From contig JAZQQJ010000011.1 in assembly GCA_045629005.1 (NCBI GenBank), forward strand, positions 1 to 62,698: a stretch of DNA of 62,698 nucleotides, read 5' to 3'. This stretch comes from RGIG3528 sp045629005. Lineage in GTDB: Bacteria; Bacillota; Clostridia; Lachnospirales; Lachnospiraceae. The position numbers and the translations under genes are program-made. Under the pieces are notes generated by a model. It worked only from the letters and a program-made list of their open reading frames with translations. It was not told the origin of the DNA and did not search any database. Each line of letters starts with the position of its first letter. Position 1 is the stretch's first letter. Below, piece after piece: positions 43,988 through 52,467 of the stretch.

Positions 43988-44467
43988 CTATTTAAGCTCA
44001 GATGTGCAGTGAGGGCACTTTGTAGCATCGATTGCAATCTCACTCTTGCAGTAAGGGCAAACCTTTGTTGTGGGCTTCTTAGGCTCTTCAGGCTGCTTGT
44101 TCTTCTCATCCATCTTCGCACGAAGCTTGTTAATGCCACGTACGAAAAGGAATACGATGAACGCCATAATGATGAAATTGATTAAGCCGCCTATAAATGA
44201 GCCGTACTTGAAGCAAGCACAGCCTGCAGCTTCGGCATCGGCAAGAGTAGCGTACTCTTTTCCATCAAGAGCAATAAAAAGCTGTGAGAAATCAATCTTT
44301 CCCGTAAGAAGTCCAAGTAAAGGCATAATCATGTCATTTACAAGTGAAGAAACAATTGCGTTGAAAGCAGAACCGATAATCATGCCGACAGCAAGATCGA
44401 TCATATTACCCTTAATCGCAAACTCTTTGAATTCTTCGATGATTCCCTTTTTTCCTTTTTTTGCCAT
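43988..44467 (-). CDS. mscL: Large-conductance mechanosensitive channel with zinc-ribbon tail
   Basis: The 159-residue protein opens under membrane tension to release solutes. It starts with the amphipathic IIEEFKEFAIKGNMIDLA, then TM1 with VGMIIGSAFNAIVSSLVND, a periplasmic loop, and TM2 NFIIMAFIVFLFVRGINKL. After the usual C-terminal helix there is an extra zinc ribbon, CPYCKS...CPHCTS, found in some Clostridia. It lies unexpectedly inside the methionine group, one base after the MetH activation gene. Confidence 0.96.
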   Translation of the reverse strand: MAKKGKKGIIEEFKEFAIKGNMIDLAVGMIIGSAFNAIVSSLVNDMIMPLLGLLTGKIDFSQLFIALDGKEYATLADAEAAGCACFKYGSFIGGLINFIIMAFIVFLFVRGINKLRAKMDEKNKQPEEPKKPTTKVCPYCKSEIAIDATKCPHCTSELK

Positions 44468-44468
44468 T

Positions 44469-45074
44469 TTAAATCTCCTTATATATTTTATGTCTGACCC
44501 CTACAAACGCCGTGACGGATTTCGTCGGCGTCATAAGCAGAGAATCCAGAAGCGATACCCCTATCCTTCTGTTCGCATCAAGAATATCAAGAATGTCTTT
44601 TTGATATTCCAGCGAAAGATCACCATACCCCGGTGAATAACGTGGAGTCAGCTCTCCATATTTTTGTTCTTTAATATTGCAGAACAAATCGCATACACTC
44701 TCAATGCCTTCCGTTCCAAGTGCGTCGTTAATGAGCTCCAATAGCGGTGAGCCTGCGGACGCACGCATTCGAAGCCTGTCGGCCTCAGGGCCAAGTGTAG
44801 CAGCCATCATAATGACTTTATTGCACCCTTCAAGGTGCTTTGCAAGAGAGGCCGACCTGAAGCAGAAGCCCCCCATGACAACTTCAAAGTCATTAATGCG
44901 GTCTACGGGATAGACTTCATAGCACACTATTCCATCGACCTGACTCGAGAAAAGTCTCTTTGCACGTGAAATCTCATCAAGGAGCGGACGTTCTGCCGCC
45001 TGCGGGCGCATTCCCATGTAACGCAGAACATTGTCGACATTTATTGAACCTGTACTGATTCTTTCGATATCCAC
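44469..45074 (-). CDS. Separate MetH reactivation domain protein
   Basis: The 201-residue protein resembles the AdoMet-binding activation domain of methionine synthase. It has AATLGPEADRL and the signature RYSPGYGD near residue 142, which in E. coli MetH binds AdoMet for reductive methylation of oxidised cobalamin. It should reactivate the short MetH encoded at 41468-43912. The start is GTG, overlapping the metF stop by one base (TAGTG). Confidence 0.9.
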   Translation of the reverse strand: MDIERISTGSINVDNVLRYMGMRPQAAERPLLDEISRAKRLFSSQVDGIVCYEVYPVDRINDFEVVMGGFCFRSASLAKHLEGCNKVIMMAATLGPEADRLRMRASAGSPLLELINDALGTEGIESVCDLFCNIKEQKYGELTPRYSPGYGDLSLEYQKDILDILDANRRIGVSLLDSLLMTPTKSVTAFVGVRHKIYKEI

Positions 45075-45946
45075 TATATGTTAAGTATCCCCTGTAAATT
45101 ATTCTTTATGCTTTCGGCAACACCGGCATTGTTCATTGTGTAAAGATGAACAGCAGTAACTCCGTTAGCTATAAGATCAATGATTTGCTCTGTTGCGTAG
45201 ATTATGCCGGCCTGACGCATCGCCTCGGGGTCATGACCGAACTTGTCTACCATGTATTTAAACTTTAAAGGCACTGCAGCGCCTGAAAGCTTAAGTGTAC
45301 GCTCAACCTGACGGACATTTGTTATGGGCATTATGCCCGCAACAATAGGAACATTAATGCCTGCGTCCCTGACCTTGTAAAGGAAATTCCAGTAAACATT
45401 ATTATCAAAGAACATTTGAGTTGTAAGGAACTCGCACCCCGCATCGACTTTCTTTTTCATGTTAAGGATGTCTTCGCGCTGTGAAAGCGACTCCGGGTGG
45501 CACTCAGGATAGCAGGCGCCGCCTATGCAGAAGTTCGGATCAAACTCTTTTATTTCCTTAACAAGCTCGCTTGCGTAATGATAATCCCAGGAAGCGTTGT
45601 ATTCGACGCCCTGAGGGATGTCGCCTCTTAATGCAAGGATGTTCTCAATGCCTGCGGCTTTTATTGCCTCAAGCTGCTTCCTGACACCGTCCTTTGTGGA
45701 GCTTATACAGGAAAGATGGGCAAGCACGGGAAGCTTGTATTTTTCCTGAAGCTCAGAAGCAATTTTAACAGTAAACTCACTCGTTCCGCCGCCTGCACCA
45801 TACGTAACGCTCATAAAGTCCGGATTAAGCGCTGCAACCTTCTCGGTTGCACTCTTTATTGACTCAAACTTGTCAGCGGTTTTGGGTGGAAAAACCTCAA
45901 AGGAAAATGATATTCTGTCTGATTTTATTTTTTCTATTACTTTCAT
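45074..45946 (-). CDS. metF: Methylenetetrahydrofolate reductase
   Basis: MetF reduces 5,10-methylene-THF to 5-methyl-THF, the methyl donor for MetH. The 290-residue TIM-barrel protein has SFEVFPPKT with the catalytic Glu, MSVTYGAGGGTSEFT, LALRGDIP and TQMFFDNNVYWNF. It heads the group metF, MetH activation protein, mscL. No SAM riboswitch pattern was recognised in the 97 bases upstream. Confidence 0.96.
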   Translation of the reverse strand: MKVIEKIKSDRISFSFEVFPPKTADKFESIKSATEKVAALNPDFMSVTYGAGGGTSEFTVKIASELQEKYKLPVLAHLSCISSTKDGVRKQLEAIKAAGIENILALRGDIPQGVEYNASWDYHYASELVKEIKEFDPNFCIGGACYPECHPESLSQREDILNMKKKVDAGCEFLTTQMFFDNNVYWNFLYKVRDAGINVPIVAGIMPITNVRQVERTLKLSGAAVPLKFKYMVDKFGHDPEAMRQAGIIYATEQIIDLIANGVTAVHLYTMNNAGVAESIKNNLQGILNI

Positions 45947-45991
45947 ATTGTCTTCCTTTTTTAATATTGACCTATTCTACTACATTCGTGC

Positions 45992-46025
45992 AAAAAAAGA
46001 AAGGGGTCTGACTTTACAGACCCCT
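45992..46025 (-). terminator. Intrinsic terminator of the hydrogenase-sensor gene
   Basis: AGGGGTCTG pairs with CAGACCCCT on the minus strand and is followed by TTCTTTTTTT. It lies 18 bases after the stop at 46044. Confidence 0.9.
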
Positions 46026-46043
46026 AAAAGTTTTTATGATGGT

Positions 46044-47933
46044 TTATTCTTCACTCGAAGCTGTCATTTCGGTCATTCTGTCTTTTACAGAAGCTGATAC
46101 CATTGAAAGCGTATCTGTGACAGCACTGATTTCCTCAGATCTCGCAGCGAAGCTTTCAAGCTTCTCTGATTCCTGTTTAAGGAGTTCAAGAAGTTCGTTA
46201 CTCTGCTTATCAAGAGTTTCGATGGCGCTTGAAATCTTGTCTTTATTTTCAATTGAGCTCTTTGCCGCCTTATCGGAAGCAGATGAAAGTTCCTTAATCT
46301 GTGAAGCAACAACCGCAAATCCAAGACCTGCCTCACCTGCTCTTGCAGCCTCGATGGAAGCATTGAGTGCAAGGAGTGTTGTCTTCTTTGAAATGCTTGT
46401 AACGTCTTTATTATTGTTCTCAAGTGTTTCAAGAAGATCCTGAATGTTGTTGAAGATTCGAACGAAGTTCTCGCATACATCTTTAATGCCGACCATATTT
46501 TCCTGAATAGCTTCCGCATCCAGTGCAGCCCTTCTGTTACCTTCAGCAAGGTCAGTAATATTGGCATTCAGCTCACCGATATCCTTGTTAACGAAATCGG
46601 CAATAACGCCCTTTCTCTTCTTCTCAAACCATACACAGTTGTCACTAATGTTGAGCTTGTTATAAATAGCCTTTGCCATGTCACGGCATCCGCTGTATCC
46701 GCAGGCACCACAGTCAACGCATCTGTCTGCGGACTCTGTCTTCAACATATCGTTAAAGATTCTGTCATAATCGGACTCTGAAGGCTCCTTAATGAAATGT
46801 GAAACCTGATTTGACTTTTCTGTATAATGTCTCATGAAGTCCTTAAGCTCAAGGCCTTCGAATGTCTTATTGAGGAGAGCAAGTCTCTCGGCAGGAGTCA
46901 TGGAAGCATCAGGTCTTGCACCTTCTCTTGTTTCCTTGGAAGCCGGCTTAATCACTGTTTCAACTTCCATAAGACGGTCGTCAACAGCAGCCTCGCCGTC
47001 CTCTGTAGCCGTACCATAAATACAACCCATTGAACAGTTCAAAGCATCTACGAGAATTGGAAGATCCTTATTGCTCTTTACACGGCGTGCATACTCCTTA
47101 AGATATTTATAAACGTGCTTCTCGCCTTCAATCTGACGAACAAACACATCATCACCGAGGAACCAGCGAACGTTTTCCTTAAGGCCGCCGGGCATAGGAT
47201 ATACGGCACCGAGACCTGCTTCGATTTCATCCTTAACATCGTTTCCGTAGAGATTGTTTTTTCTCATGTACTCAACGAGATGCTTGAATGTAACGTTATA
47301 CTTAATATAATTGTCAGTATTAGGGGAAGAAATTTCTTTCTTTTTGGAGATACAAGGGCTTATGAATGCAAGATTGTCATTGCAGTTCTGATACTTTCTT
47401 ACATAAACTGCAGAACACATCATGGGAGAATGAACAGGCACAAGCTTCGGAAGAAGCTCGGGGATATACTTCTCAATATAGTCAACAACTGCAGGGCAAG
47501 GCTGGGAAACGCCACCATAAAAATTATGTTCTGTGATGTATTTGATGTATGCCCATGTTGTAATATCTGCACCAAAACCGACGCTGATTATACGGTTAAC
47601 ACCAAGTCTCTTGAGACCACCCAGGATACGATATGCATCTCTTGGATAATCTGCAAAGAATGCAGGGGCAACAAGGATTGAAATCTGCGAACCGATTTTA
47701 AGTGCACGGAAGAATTCCTCAGTGTCATCGTCAAACTCACGGGCTTGATGCTGACAGATATCGAAGCATGAGCCACAGCCTACACAGGCATCTTTGTTAA
47801 CTTCGATTCTCGCCTTGCCATCTTTACCGACCACAGCAATGTTTGCGGCAAGTACGGGACACTGTGAAATACATCTGTTACATCCTACGCATTTGTCGTT
47901 GGTGAAAACCAATCCTTTTTCAAATCCAGCCAT
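46044..47933 (-). CDS. [FeFe]-hydrogenase-like sensor fused to a methyl-accepting signalling domain
   Basis: Domains in the 629 residues: two [4Fe-4S] ferredoxin motifs (C15/18/21/25 and C50/53/56/60); an Fe-hydrogenase large-subunit domain (about 80-370) keeping the H-cluster cysteines in SQPC146PA, SPC194ISKK and NC300SMGC304; a further Fe-S motif CVDCGACGYSGC (about 420-435); and a cytosolic chemoreceptor hairpin with ALNASIEAARAGEAGLGFAVVA (read in part) near 540. The proton-relay Cys of catalytic enzymes (TSCCP) is Pro, so sensing rather than turnover is likely. No membrane segment. It would report redox state or H2 to a CheA/CheW array or another partner. It is a single-gene unit between two terminators. 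Confidence 0.88.
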   Translation of the reverse strand: MAGFEKGLVFTNDKCVGCNRCISQCPVLAANIAVVGKDGKARIEVNKDACVGCGSCFDICQHQAREFDDDTEEFFRALKIGSQISILVAPAFFADYPRDAYRILGGLKRLGVNRIISVGFGADITTWAYIKYITEHNFYGGVSQPCPAVVDYIEKYIPELLPKLVPVHSPMMCSAVYVRKYQNCNDNLAFISPCISKKKEISSPNTDNYIKYNVTFKHLVEYMRKNNLYGNDVKDEIEAGLGAVYPMPGGLKENVRWFLGDDVFVRQIEGEKHVYKYLKEYARRVKSNKDLPILVDALNCSMGCIYGTATEDGEAAVDDRLMEVETVIKPASKETREGARPDASMTPAERLALLNKTFEGLELKDFMRHYTEKSNQVSHFIKEPSESDYDRIFNDMLKTESADRCVDCGACGYSGCRDMAKAIYNKLNISDNCVWFEKKRKGVIADFVNKDIGELNANITDLAEGNRRAALDAEAIQENMVGIKDVCENFVRIFNNIQDLLETLENNNKDVTSISKKTTLLALNASIEAARAGEAGLGFAVVASQIKELSSASDKAAKSSIENKDKISSAIETLDKQSNELLELLKQESEKLESFAARSEEISAVTDTLSMVSASVKDRMTEMTASSEE

Positions 47934-47981
47934 TTTTCTACTCCTTTTATTTAATTACCCCTCATCTTGAATGAGTTTAAC

Positions 47982-48019
47982 AAAAGAAAAGACCGAAAAC
48001 AACTAATGTTCGGTCTTTT
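47982..48019 (-). terminator. Intrinsic terminator of the SpoIID-like gene
   Basis: AAAAGACCGAA pairs with TTCGGTCTTTT on the minus strand, followed by CTTTTG; it separates the CNNM-SpoIID operon from the hydrogenase-sensor gene. Confidence 0.85.
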
Positions 48020-48029
48020 AAGAAAATTT

Positions 48030-49625
48030 TTACAAAACTTTACAGCCTATAAAGTAGTATTCAATTATTTCTTTATAATTTGCCCCATTTTCTGCCATTC
48101 CGGCCGCTCCCGTCTGGCTCATTCCGACTCCGTGACCGCTGCCAAGTCCGTAAATCCATATTTCATCAGAATCCTGCGGAGCCTCTGCAGGAAAGCCGGT
48201 AAGATTTGATGCCGATTTAACAATGAACTGCCCTTCTTCTCCCTGAACTTTTTCTGTTCCATAAACACTTTTTGCATATTTCCCGCCAATGTTGACACTA
48301 ACGGTCCCCGAGGCAGTCTTTACATATGCGGCATCAGGATTGTCTCCTGCTTTTACAATCTTTATCTTTGTACTCATTAATCCAAGTACATTACGTATCG
48401 AGCTCGACTGGAAGGCAAGGCTGCCGTTTTCTCCGAGAACACGAATGAGCGAAACCCTTCCGCTGTCAGACTGATTAATTACGCTTATTGACGTCACGGA
48501 ACCGACATTTTTGGAGTACCCCGCAATTATGTTTGTGAGCTGCGTAAGCGTATATTCAGCCCTCCATGGTGCAACAGCGTAATTCCCTTCCTGAAGGTCC
48601 GCTTTTGCCATAAGATACGGTAAATCAAAGCCCCACACATCCTCTGCACTCTCCGTGGAACCCGCTCCGGAGGAAAAATAATATGTTGCTACAATTTTAT
48701 TGTTAAAGCCGACAAGCTCGCCTTTTGTTTTATTAACAGCTTCCGTTGACTTACTTTTTTCGTAAATTACGCCACGATATACCTGTGAATCGGTCGTGTC
48801 ATTTATTTTATAGCCGTTTTTTGCATCGGACATTCCTCCGATACCGGCTTTAACAATCGCATAACTTCTTGAACATACAGCCTGTGCTTTCAAAGCTTCC
48901 TCAGGCCATGTATCCGGCATTTCCGAAGCAACTACCCCGTACAGATATTCTTCAAGCGGAACTACGTTCACTGCGGTTATACCTGTTTTCTGATAGCGTC
49001 CTATTTCAATTCTGCCCCTGTAAATACGGCTGCCGAGATCAATGTAAAAGCCCATGTCCTCATACTTTGAAGCTGCTTCAAACTGAGGATATTCAAAGTC
49101 CTCATCAACATCGATAATAAAATCCGAGGTGCCGAAGCCGATTGTCAGGCGATAGTTATTTCCCGCAAGGACATATGCGTGCACTGCTCCCGCCTTTCTA
49201 AATTCCGAGACTGCCTCTTCAGCATCGGTATATGCATCAAACGGTCCTGCGTAGACGTTCCACTCTCCGTTACCGGTAACCGCACCTGTAACGTGGCTTT
49301 CGCTTAAGAAATACTTTTTCTTAAGAGTGAGCGTTTCTCCATAGTTTTTGCACGTTTCACCAAGGGAAATGTAGTATCCCGAAGCAGGTTTGAAGACAAA
49401 CCCCGCTTCGGATGTAAGTGTAACTTCCGGAACAAACTCACGCATATCGTTGACATATCCCATGGTCAGCTTCGTATTCCTTACCTGAATCTCCGATTTG
49501 TCATAAAAAAGAGAGGTGAGCCCGACTCTGATTTCCTGTACAGAAGCCGCAGAAACGGCTTTCCCCGGAATCAGGGCAAGGAGAAACGCCGTTAACAATA
49601 TTATGTTTATAAGGCGTTTCTTCAT
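48030..49625 (-). CDS. Secreted SpoIID/LytB-domain protein with SPOR domain
   Basis: The 531-residue protein has a signal peptide (residues 1-26, cleavage near AVSA-AS), a SPOR-like region (about 120-170, YAGPFDAYTDAEEAV) and a SpoIID/LytB domain (about 210-525) with YLYGVVASEMPDTWPEEALK, AQAVCSRSYA and the C-terminal GHGVGMSQTGA. SpoIID proteins are peptidoglycan lytic transglycosylases or amidase enhancers used in engulfment and wall turnover. It is third in an operon after two CNNM-type genes. Confidence 0.93.
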   Translation of the reverse strand: MKKRLINIILLTAFLLALIPGKAVSAASVQEIRVGLTSLFYDKSEIQVRNTKLTMGYVNDMREFVPEVTLTSEAGFVFKPASGYYISLGETCKNYGETLTLKKKYFLSESHVTGAVTGNGEWNVYAGPFDAYTDAEEAVSEFRKAGAVHAYVLAGNNYRLTIGFGTSDFIIDVDEDFEYPQFEAASKYEDMGFYIDLGSRIYRGRIEIGRYQKTGITAVNVVPLEEYLYGVVASEMPDTWPEEALKAQAVCSRSYAIVKAGIGGMSDAKNGYKINDTTDSQVYRGVIYEKSKSTEAVNKTKGELVGFNNKIVATYYFSSGAGSTESAEDVWGFDLPYLMAKADLQEGNYAVAPWRAEYTLTQLTNIIAGYSKNVGSVTSISVINQSDSGRVSLIRVLGENGSLAFQSSSIRNVLGLMSTKIKIVKAGDNPDAAYVKTASGTVSVNIGGKYAKSVYGTEKVQGEEGQFIVKSASNLTGFPAEAPQDSDEIWIYGLGSGHGVGMSQTGAAGMAENGANYKEIIEYYFIGCKVL

Positions 49626-49650
49626 TTGCTTACCTCTCGTATTTATTCAA

Positions 49651-50940
49651 TTATTCCTCTGTTTCCTCAAAAAGCTTTTTTACAAGAAGTTTTTCAACCC
49701 GGAGCTCGTCCGAACGTACTACGGTTACCTTGTAGTTTCTCCATGTAAAGCTTTCGCCTGCCTCAGGGAAATGCTCAAGTGTTTCAATAGCCCATCCTCC
49801 GACAGTCTCGGAATCAATATCCTCAAGCGCCTCCTCAGGAAGTTCAAGCGTTTCAAGGAATGTAGCTATAGTTGTATCACCGTCGAGCTCGTACTCACCT
49901 TCGTTACGTTCGACAACCTCTTCTTCGATTTCATCGGTTTCGTCCCAAATGTCTCCGACAATCTCTTCAAGAACATCTTCCATTGTAACAATACCAAGCG
50001 TACCACCGTACTCATCGGTAACAATTGCAAGATGCTGCTTTGTTCTTCTCAGCTCACTAAGGACTGTAGGAAGCTTCATTGTCTTGTAGACATGCTTCGC
50101 ATCCATCATAAGCTTTCTAATGTCAGGCATCTCTGTTTCAAGAGAAGCTCTTAAGTAACGATTCAGTGAAAGAACTCCGATTATACTGTCGATACTGCCT
50201 TCATATATGGGAATTCTTGTGTACGGAGAATTCTTAATGATGTCTCTGATTGTCTCGTCATCATCCTCAATATCGATGGCAACAACATCAACTCTTGCCG
50301 TCATTACTTCGCTTACCTGAACATCGCTGAAATCAATGGCTGCCTGTACAAGCTCCGATGTATCTTCATCAAGCACCTGCTCTTCTTCGGCAGTTTCAAT
50401 GATGTCCGTAAGCTCGTCAACCGCTTCGTCCTCGTCAATCTCTTCCTTCTCCCCCTTAAGAGGAAGGCAACAGAGCTTAACAAGTCCGACAATCGGGATA
50501 ACTACAGGCTTTAAAATGATGTTAAGCGTTTTGATTATGTAGGAATACTTTAAGGCCTTGCGGTTTGCAGACTTCTTGGCACATATTTTCGGAATGGTTT
50601 CACCGAAAATGATGATGAGTATCGTCAGTACTACTGTCGGAAGCCATGTAGGAGCACTTTTGTCCGGAAGGAACTGCTCCCAGATGCTGATGACAAGTAC
50701 GGTACCAAGTGATGAACATGCAATGTTAACAAGGTTGTTGCCTATAAGGATTGTGGAAAGCGCATCATCGAACTTTTCAACAATCTTTGTGGCAAGCTTT
50801 GCGCGTTTGTCTCCATCCTCGGAAAGATTGTCGAGACGTGTCCTGTTGCAGGACGAATAAGCCATTTCAGAGCCTGAAAAGAAGGCAGAGAATATTATGC
50901 AGGCTACTATGCCCACGGAAGAAAGAATAATCAGCATCAT
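49651..50940 (-). CDS. CNNM/CorC-type (hemolysin-like) transporter, paralogue B
   Basis: The 429-residue protein has an N-terminal DUF21/CNNM membrane domain (four segments, about 1-180, with FSGSEMAYSS), a CBS pair (about 205-325, including RIPIYEGSIDSIIG and ATVTDEYGGTLGIVT-like VTDEYGGTLGIV) and a C-terminal CorC/HlyC domain (about 345-425). Such proteins move or sense Mg2+/Co2+. Its start overlaps the stop of the first paralogue by 4 bases. Confidence 0.92.
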   Translation of the reverse strand: MMLIILSSVGIVACIIFSAFFSGSEMAYSSCNRTRLDNLSEDGDKRAKLATKIVEKFDDALSTILIGNNLVNIACSSLGTVLVISIWEQFLPDKSAPTWLPTVVLTILIIIFGETIPKICAKKSANRKALKYSYIIKTLNIILKPVVIPIVGLVKLCCLPLKGEKEEIDEDEAVDELTDIIETAEEEQVLDEDTSELVQAAIDFSDVQVSEVMTARVDVVAIDIEDDDETIRDIIKNSPYTRIPIYEGSIDSIIGVLSLNRYLRASLETEMPDIRKLMMDAKHVYKTMKLPTVLSELRRTKQHLAIVTDEYGGTLGIVTMEDVLEEIVGDIWDETDEIEEEVVERNEGEYELDGDTTIATFLETLELPEEALEDIDSETVGGWAIETLEHFPEAGESFTWRNYKVTVVRSDELRVEKLLVKKLFEETEE

Positions 50941-52214
50941 GCTTCCTCTCCTTCCTCTGTGACAAGTTTCTTAACGCACAGTGAAACAATTCTGTTATGG
51001 TCCATTTTAAAAGCTTTTACTATAATGTCGTGATATTTAAATTCTTCGCCCTCCTTGGGAATGGCTCCGAAAGCTTCATAAGCCCACTCGCCCATAACCT
51101 TATTAAGGAGGTCCTCGTTCTCTTCGGGGTCCTCGTATTCAAGAAATTCGAAAACATCCTGAACCTGAACATCATCGTCACAGATGCAGGAGCACTCGTC
51201 CAAAAGTCTTATAGGCTCAAGCACTTCGTCGTCCTCGTCCCAGATTTCGCCCACAAGCTCTTCAAGGATGTCCTCAACGGTAACAATACCGCGTGTTCCG
51301 CCATAGCTGTCGGTAACGATGGCCATGTTCATACGTTCCTTGCTCATACGGGTAAGTAAGTCATCAATTTTCATACTTGAATGTACAAAGAACGGCTCAT
51401 CAAGAAGTGAACGAATGTCGAGATTGTTTTTGTTATGCAGATACTCACGAATGTACTTTCTTATCTGGAGTATACCGATAATGTTGTCAACCGTATCCTC
51501 GTAAACCGGAATGCGGCTGTGTCTTATATCTTTAATAATTTCAAGAATCTTTTCAGGCTCTTCTTCGACATCTATCATACACACATCCATTCTGGACGTA
51601 AGTATGCTGTTTACGGTAATATTTCCGAACTGAAGGGCAGACGAAATCAGGTCACCATGGTTTTCTTCCAAAGTGCCTGCCTCTGTCATATCTTCAATTA
51701 TGTCATACAGCTCGTCTTCGGTTACGGATACTTCGGGGTCTTCACGTGTGAAACCAGCTGCGAAATTACCGATTTTTGAAAGCAGCAAAGCTATCGGCTT
51801 TAAGATAACCATAAAGACAGAAATAACAGGAGCCATTGTATAAGAAAGCTTCTCACTGTATTTCTTCGCAATGCTCTTCGGAAGCATTTCGCCCAGGAAG
51901 AACACGGCTATGGTACTTATTACGGTACTTATCGTAACCGCGCCGAGCCCCCACTTACGGGTAACTACCGCAGTTACTATGCCTGCTGCTGAAAGATGAA
52001 CAATATTTGTAAGAATAAGAATTGTGGTAATGGCAAGGTCAAAATTGTCCAATACCTTTAACACTTTTTTTGAACGTGCATCGCCTTTATCGGCACGTGC
52101 GCGTATTTTTGAAACTTTGACGGATGCCAGAGCCGTCTCTGTAATGGCAAGCATTGCTGCGCATAAAAGTAAAAGTATAACAATTATCCACGGCAATCGA
52201 CTGTCAGGGTCCAT
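50937..52214 (-). CDS. CNNM/CorC-type (hemolysin-like) transporter, paralogue A
   Basis: From the ATG at 52214 the protein has 425 residues: CNNM membrane domain with LAITETALAS, CBS pair (RIPVYEDTVDNIIG, VTDSYGGTRGIVTV) and CorC domain. The frame is open 43 codons further upstream, but that part would make an almost leaderless transcript and does not look like the family; an AAGGAG (52235-52230), spaced rather far, precedes the chosen ATG. It forms a tandem pair with the next gene, as is frequent in Clostridia. Confidence 0.9.
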   Translation of the reverse strand: MDPDSRLPWIIVILLLLCAAMLAITETALASVKVSKIRARADKGDARSKKVLKVLDNFDLAITTILILTNIVHLSAAGIVTAVVTRKWGLGAVTISTVISTIAVFFLGEMLPKSIAKKYSEKLSYTMAPVISVFMVILKPIALLLSKIGNFAAGFTREDPEVSVTEDELYDIIEDMTEAGTLEENHGDLISSALQFGNITVNSILTSRMDVCMIDVEEEPEKILEIIKDIRHSRIPVYEDTVDNIIGILQIRKYIREYLHNKNNLDIRSLLDEPFFVHSSMKIDDLLTRMSKERMNMAIVTDSYGGTRGIVTVEDILEELVGEIWDEDDEVLEPIRLLDECSCICDDDVQVQDVFEFLEYEDPEENEDLLNKVMGEWAYEAFGAIPKEGEEFKYHDIIVKAFKMDHNRIVSLCVKKLVTEEGEEA

Positions 52215-52351
52215 TGAAAAAAAATCACACTCCTTAAATTTTGAAAAGATTAATCCGAAGATGCCAAGCATCAACGATTTGTCAAGCTCGCGACCGCTTC
52301 GCTTGTCGCTCGTTATAAAATCTGCTGCTATCGCAACTTTCAATTTTATAT

Positions 52352-52379
52352 ATTATAGCATATTGCAAATTAATTTCAA
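52352..52379 (-). promoter_or_regulatory. Promoter of the CNNM-SpoIID operon
   Basis: Minus-strand TTGAAA (52379-52374), 16 bases, perfect TATAAT (52357-52352). Transcription from about 52345 leaves a leader of roughly 130 bases before the ATG at 52214, containing a GCGAC/GTCGC hairpin (about 52292-52311). Confidence 0.7.
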
Positions 52380-52388
52380 CTTGTTGGA

Positions 52389-52467
52389 TTAATGTATGAA
52401 CATAGCATCTCTTGTCCCAAAGCTTTGCTTTGGGACCATGAAAGCGTTAATGGATGAACATAGCATC
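52389..52467. repeat. Duplicated queA 3' end around a 10-bp palindrome
   Basis: TTAATG.ATGAACATAGCATC occurs at 52389-52409 and again at 52447-52467, differing in one base; the second copy is the real end of queA including its stop. Between them is a perfect hairpin GTCCCAAAGC-TTT-GCTTTGGGAC (52414-52436) without a U-tract. This looks like a small insertion that duplicated its target. Confidence 0.8.

Noticed and set aside
45947..46043. SAM riboswitch before metF
   Set aside because: Only 97 bases are available, mostly occupied by the hydrogenase-gene terminator, and no riboswitch core was recognised.
52215..52343. 43-codon N-terminal extension of CNNM paralogue A
   Set aside because: It would start almost at the transcript start, lacks family features, and the membrane domain begins at the ATG at 52214.
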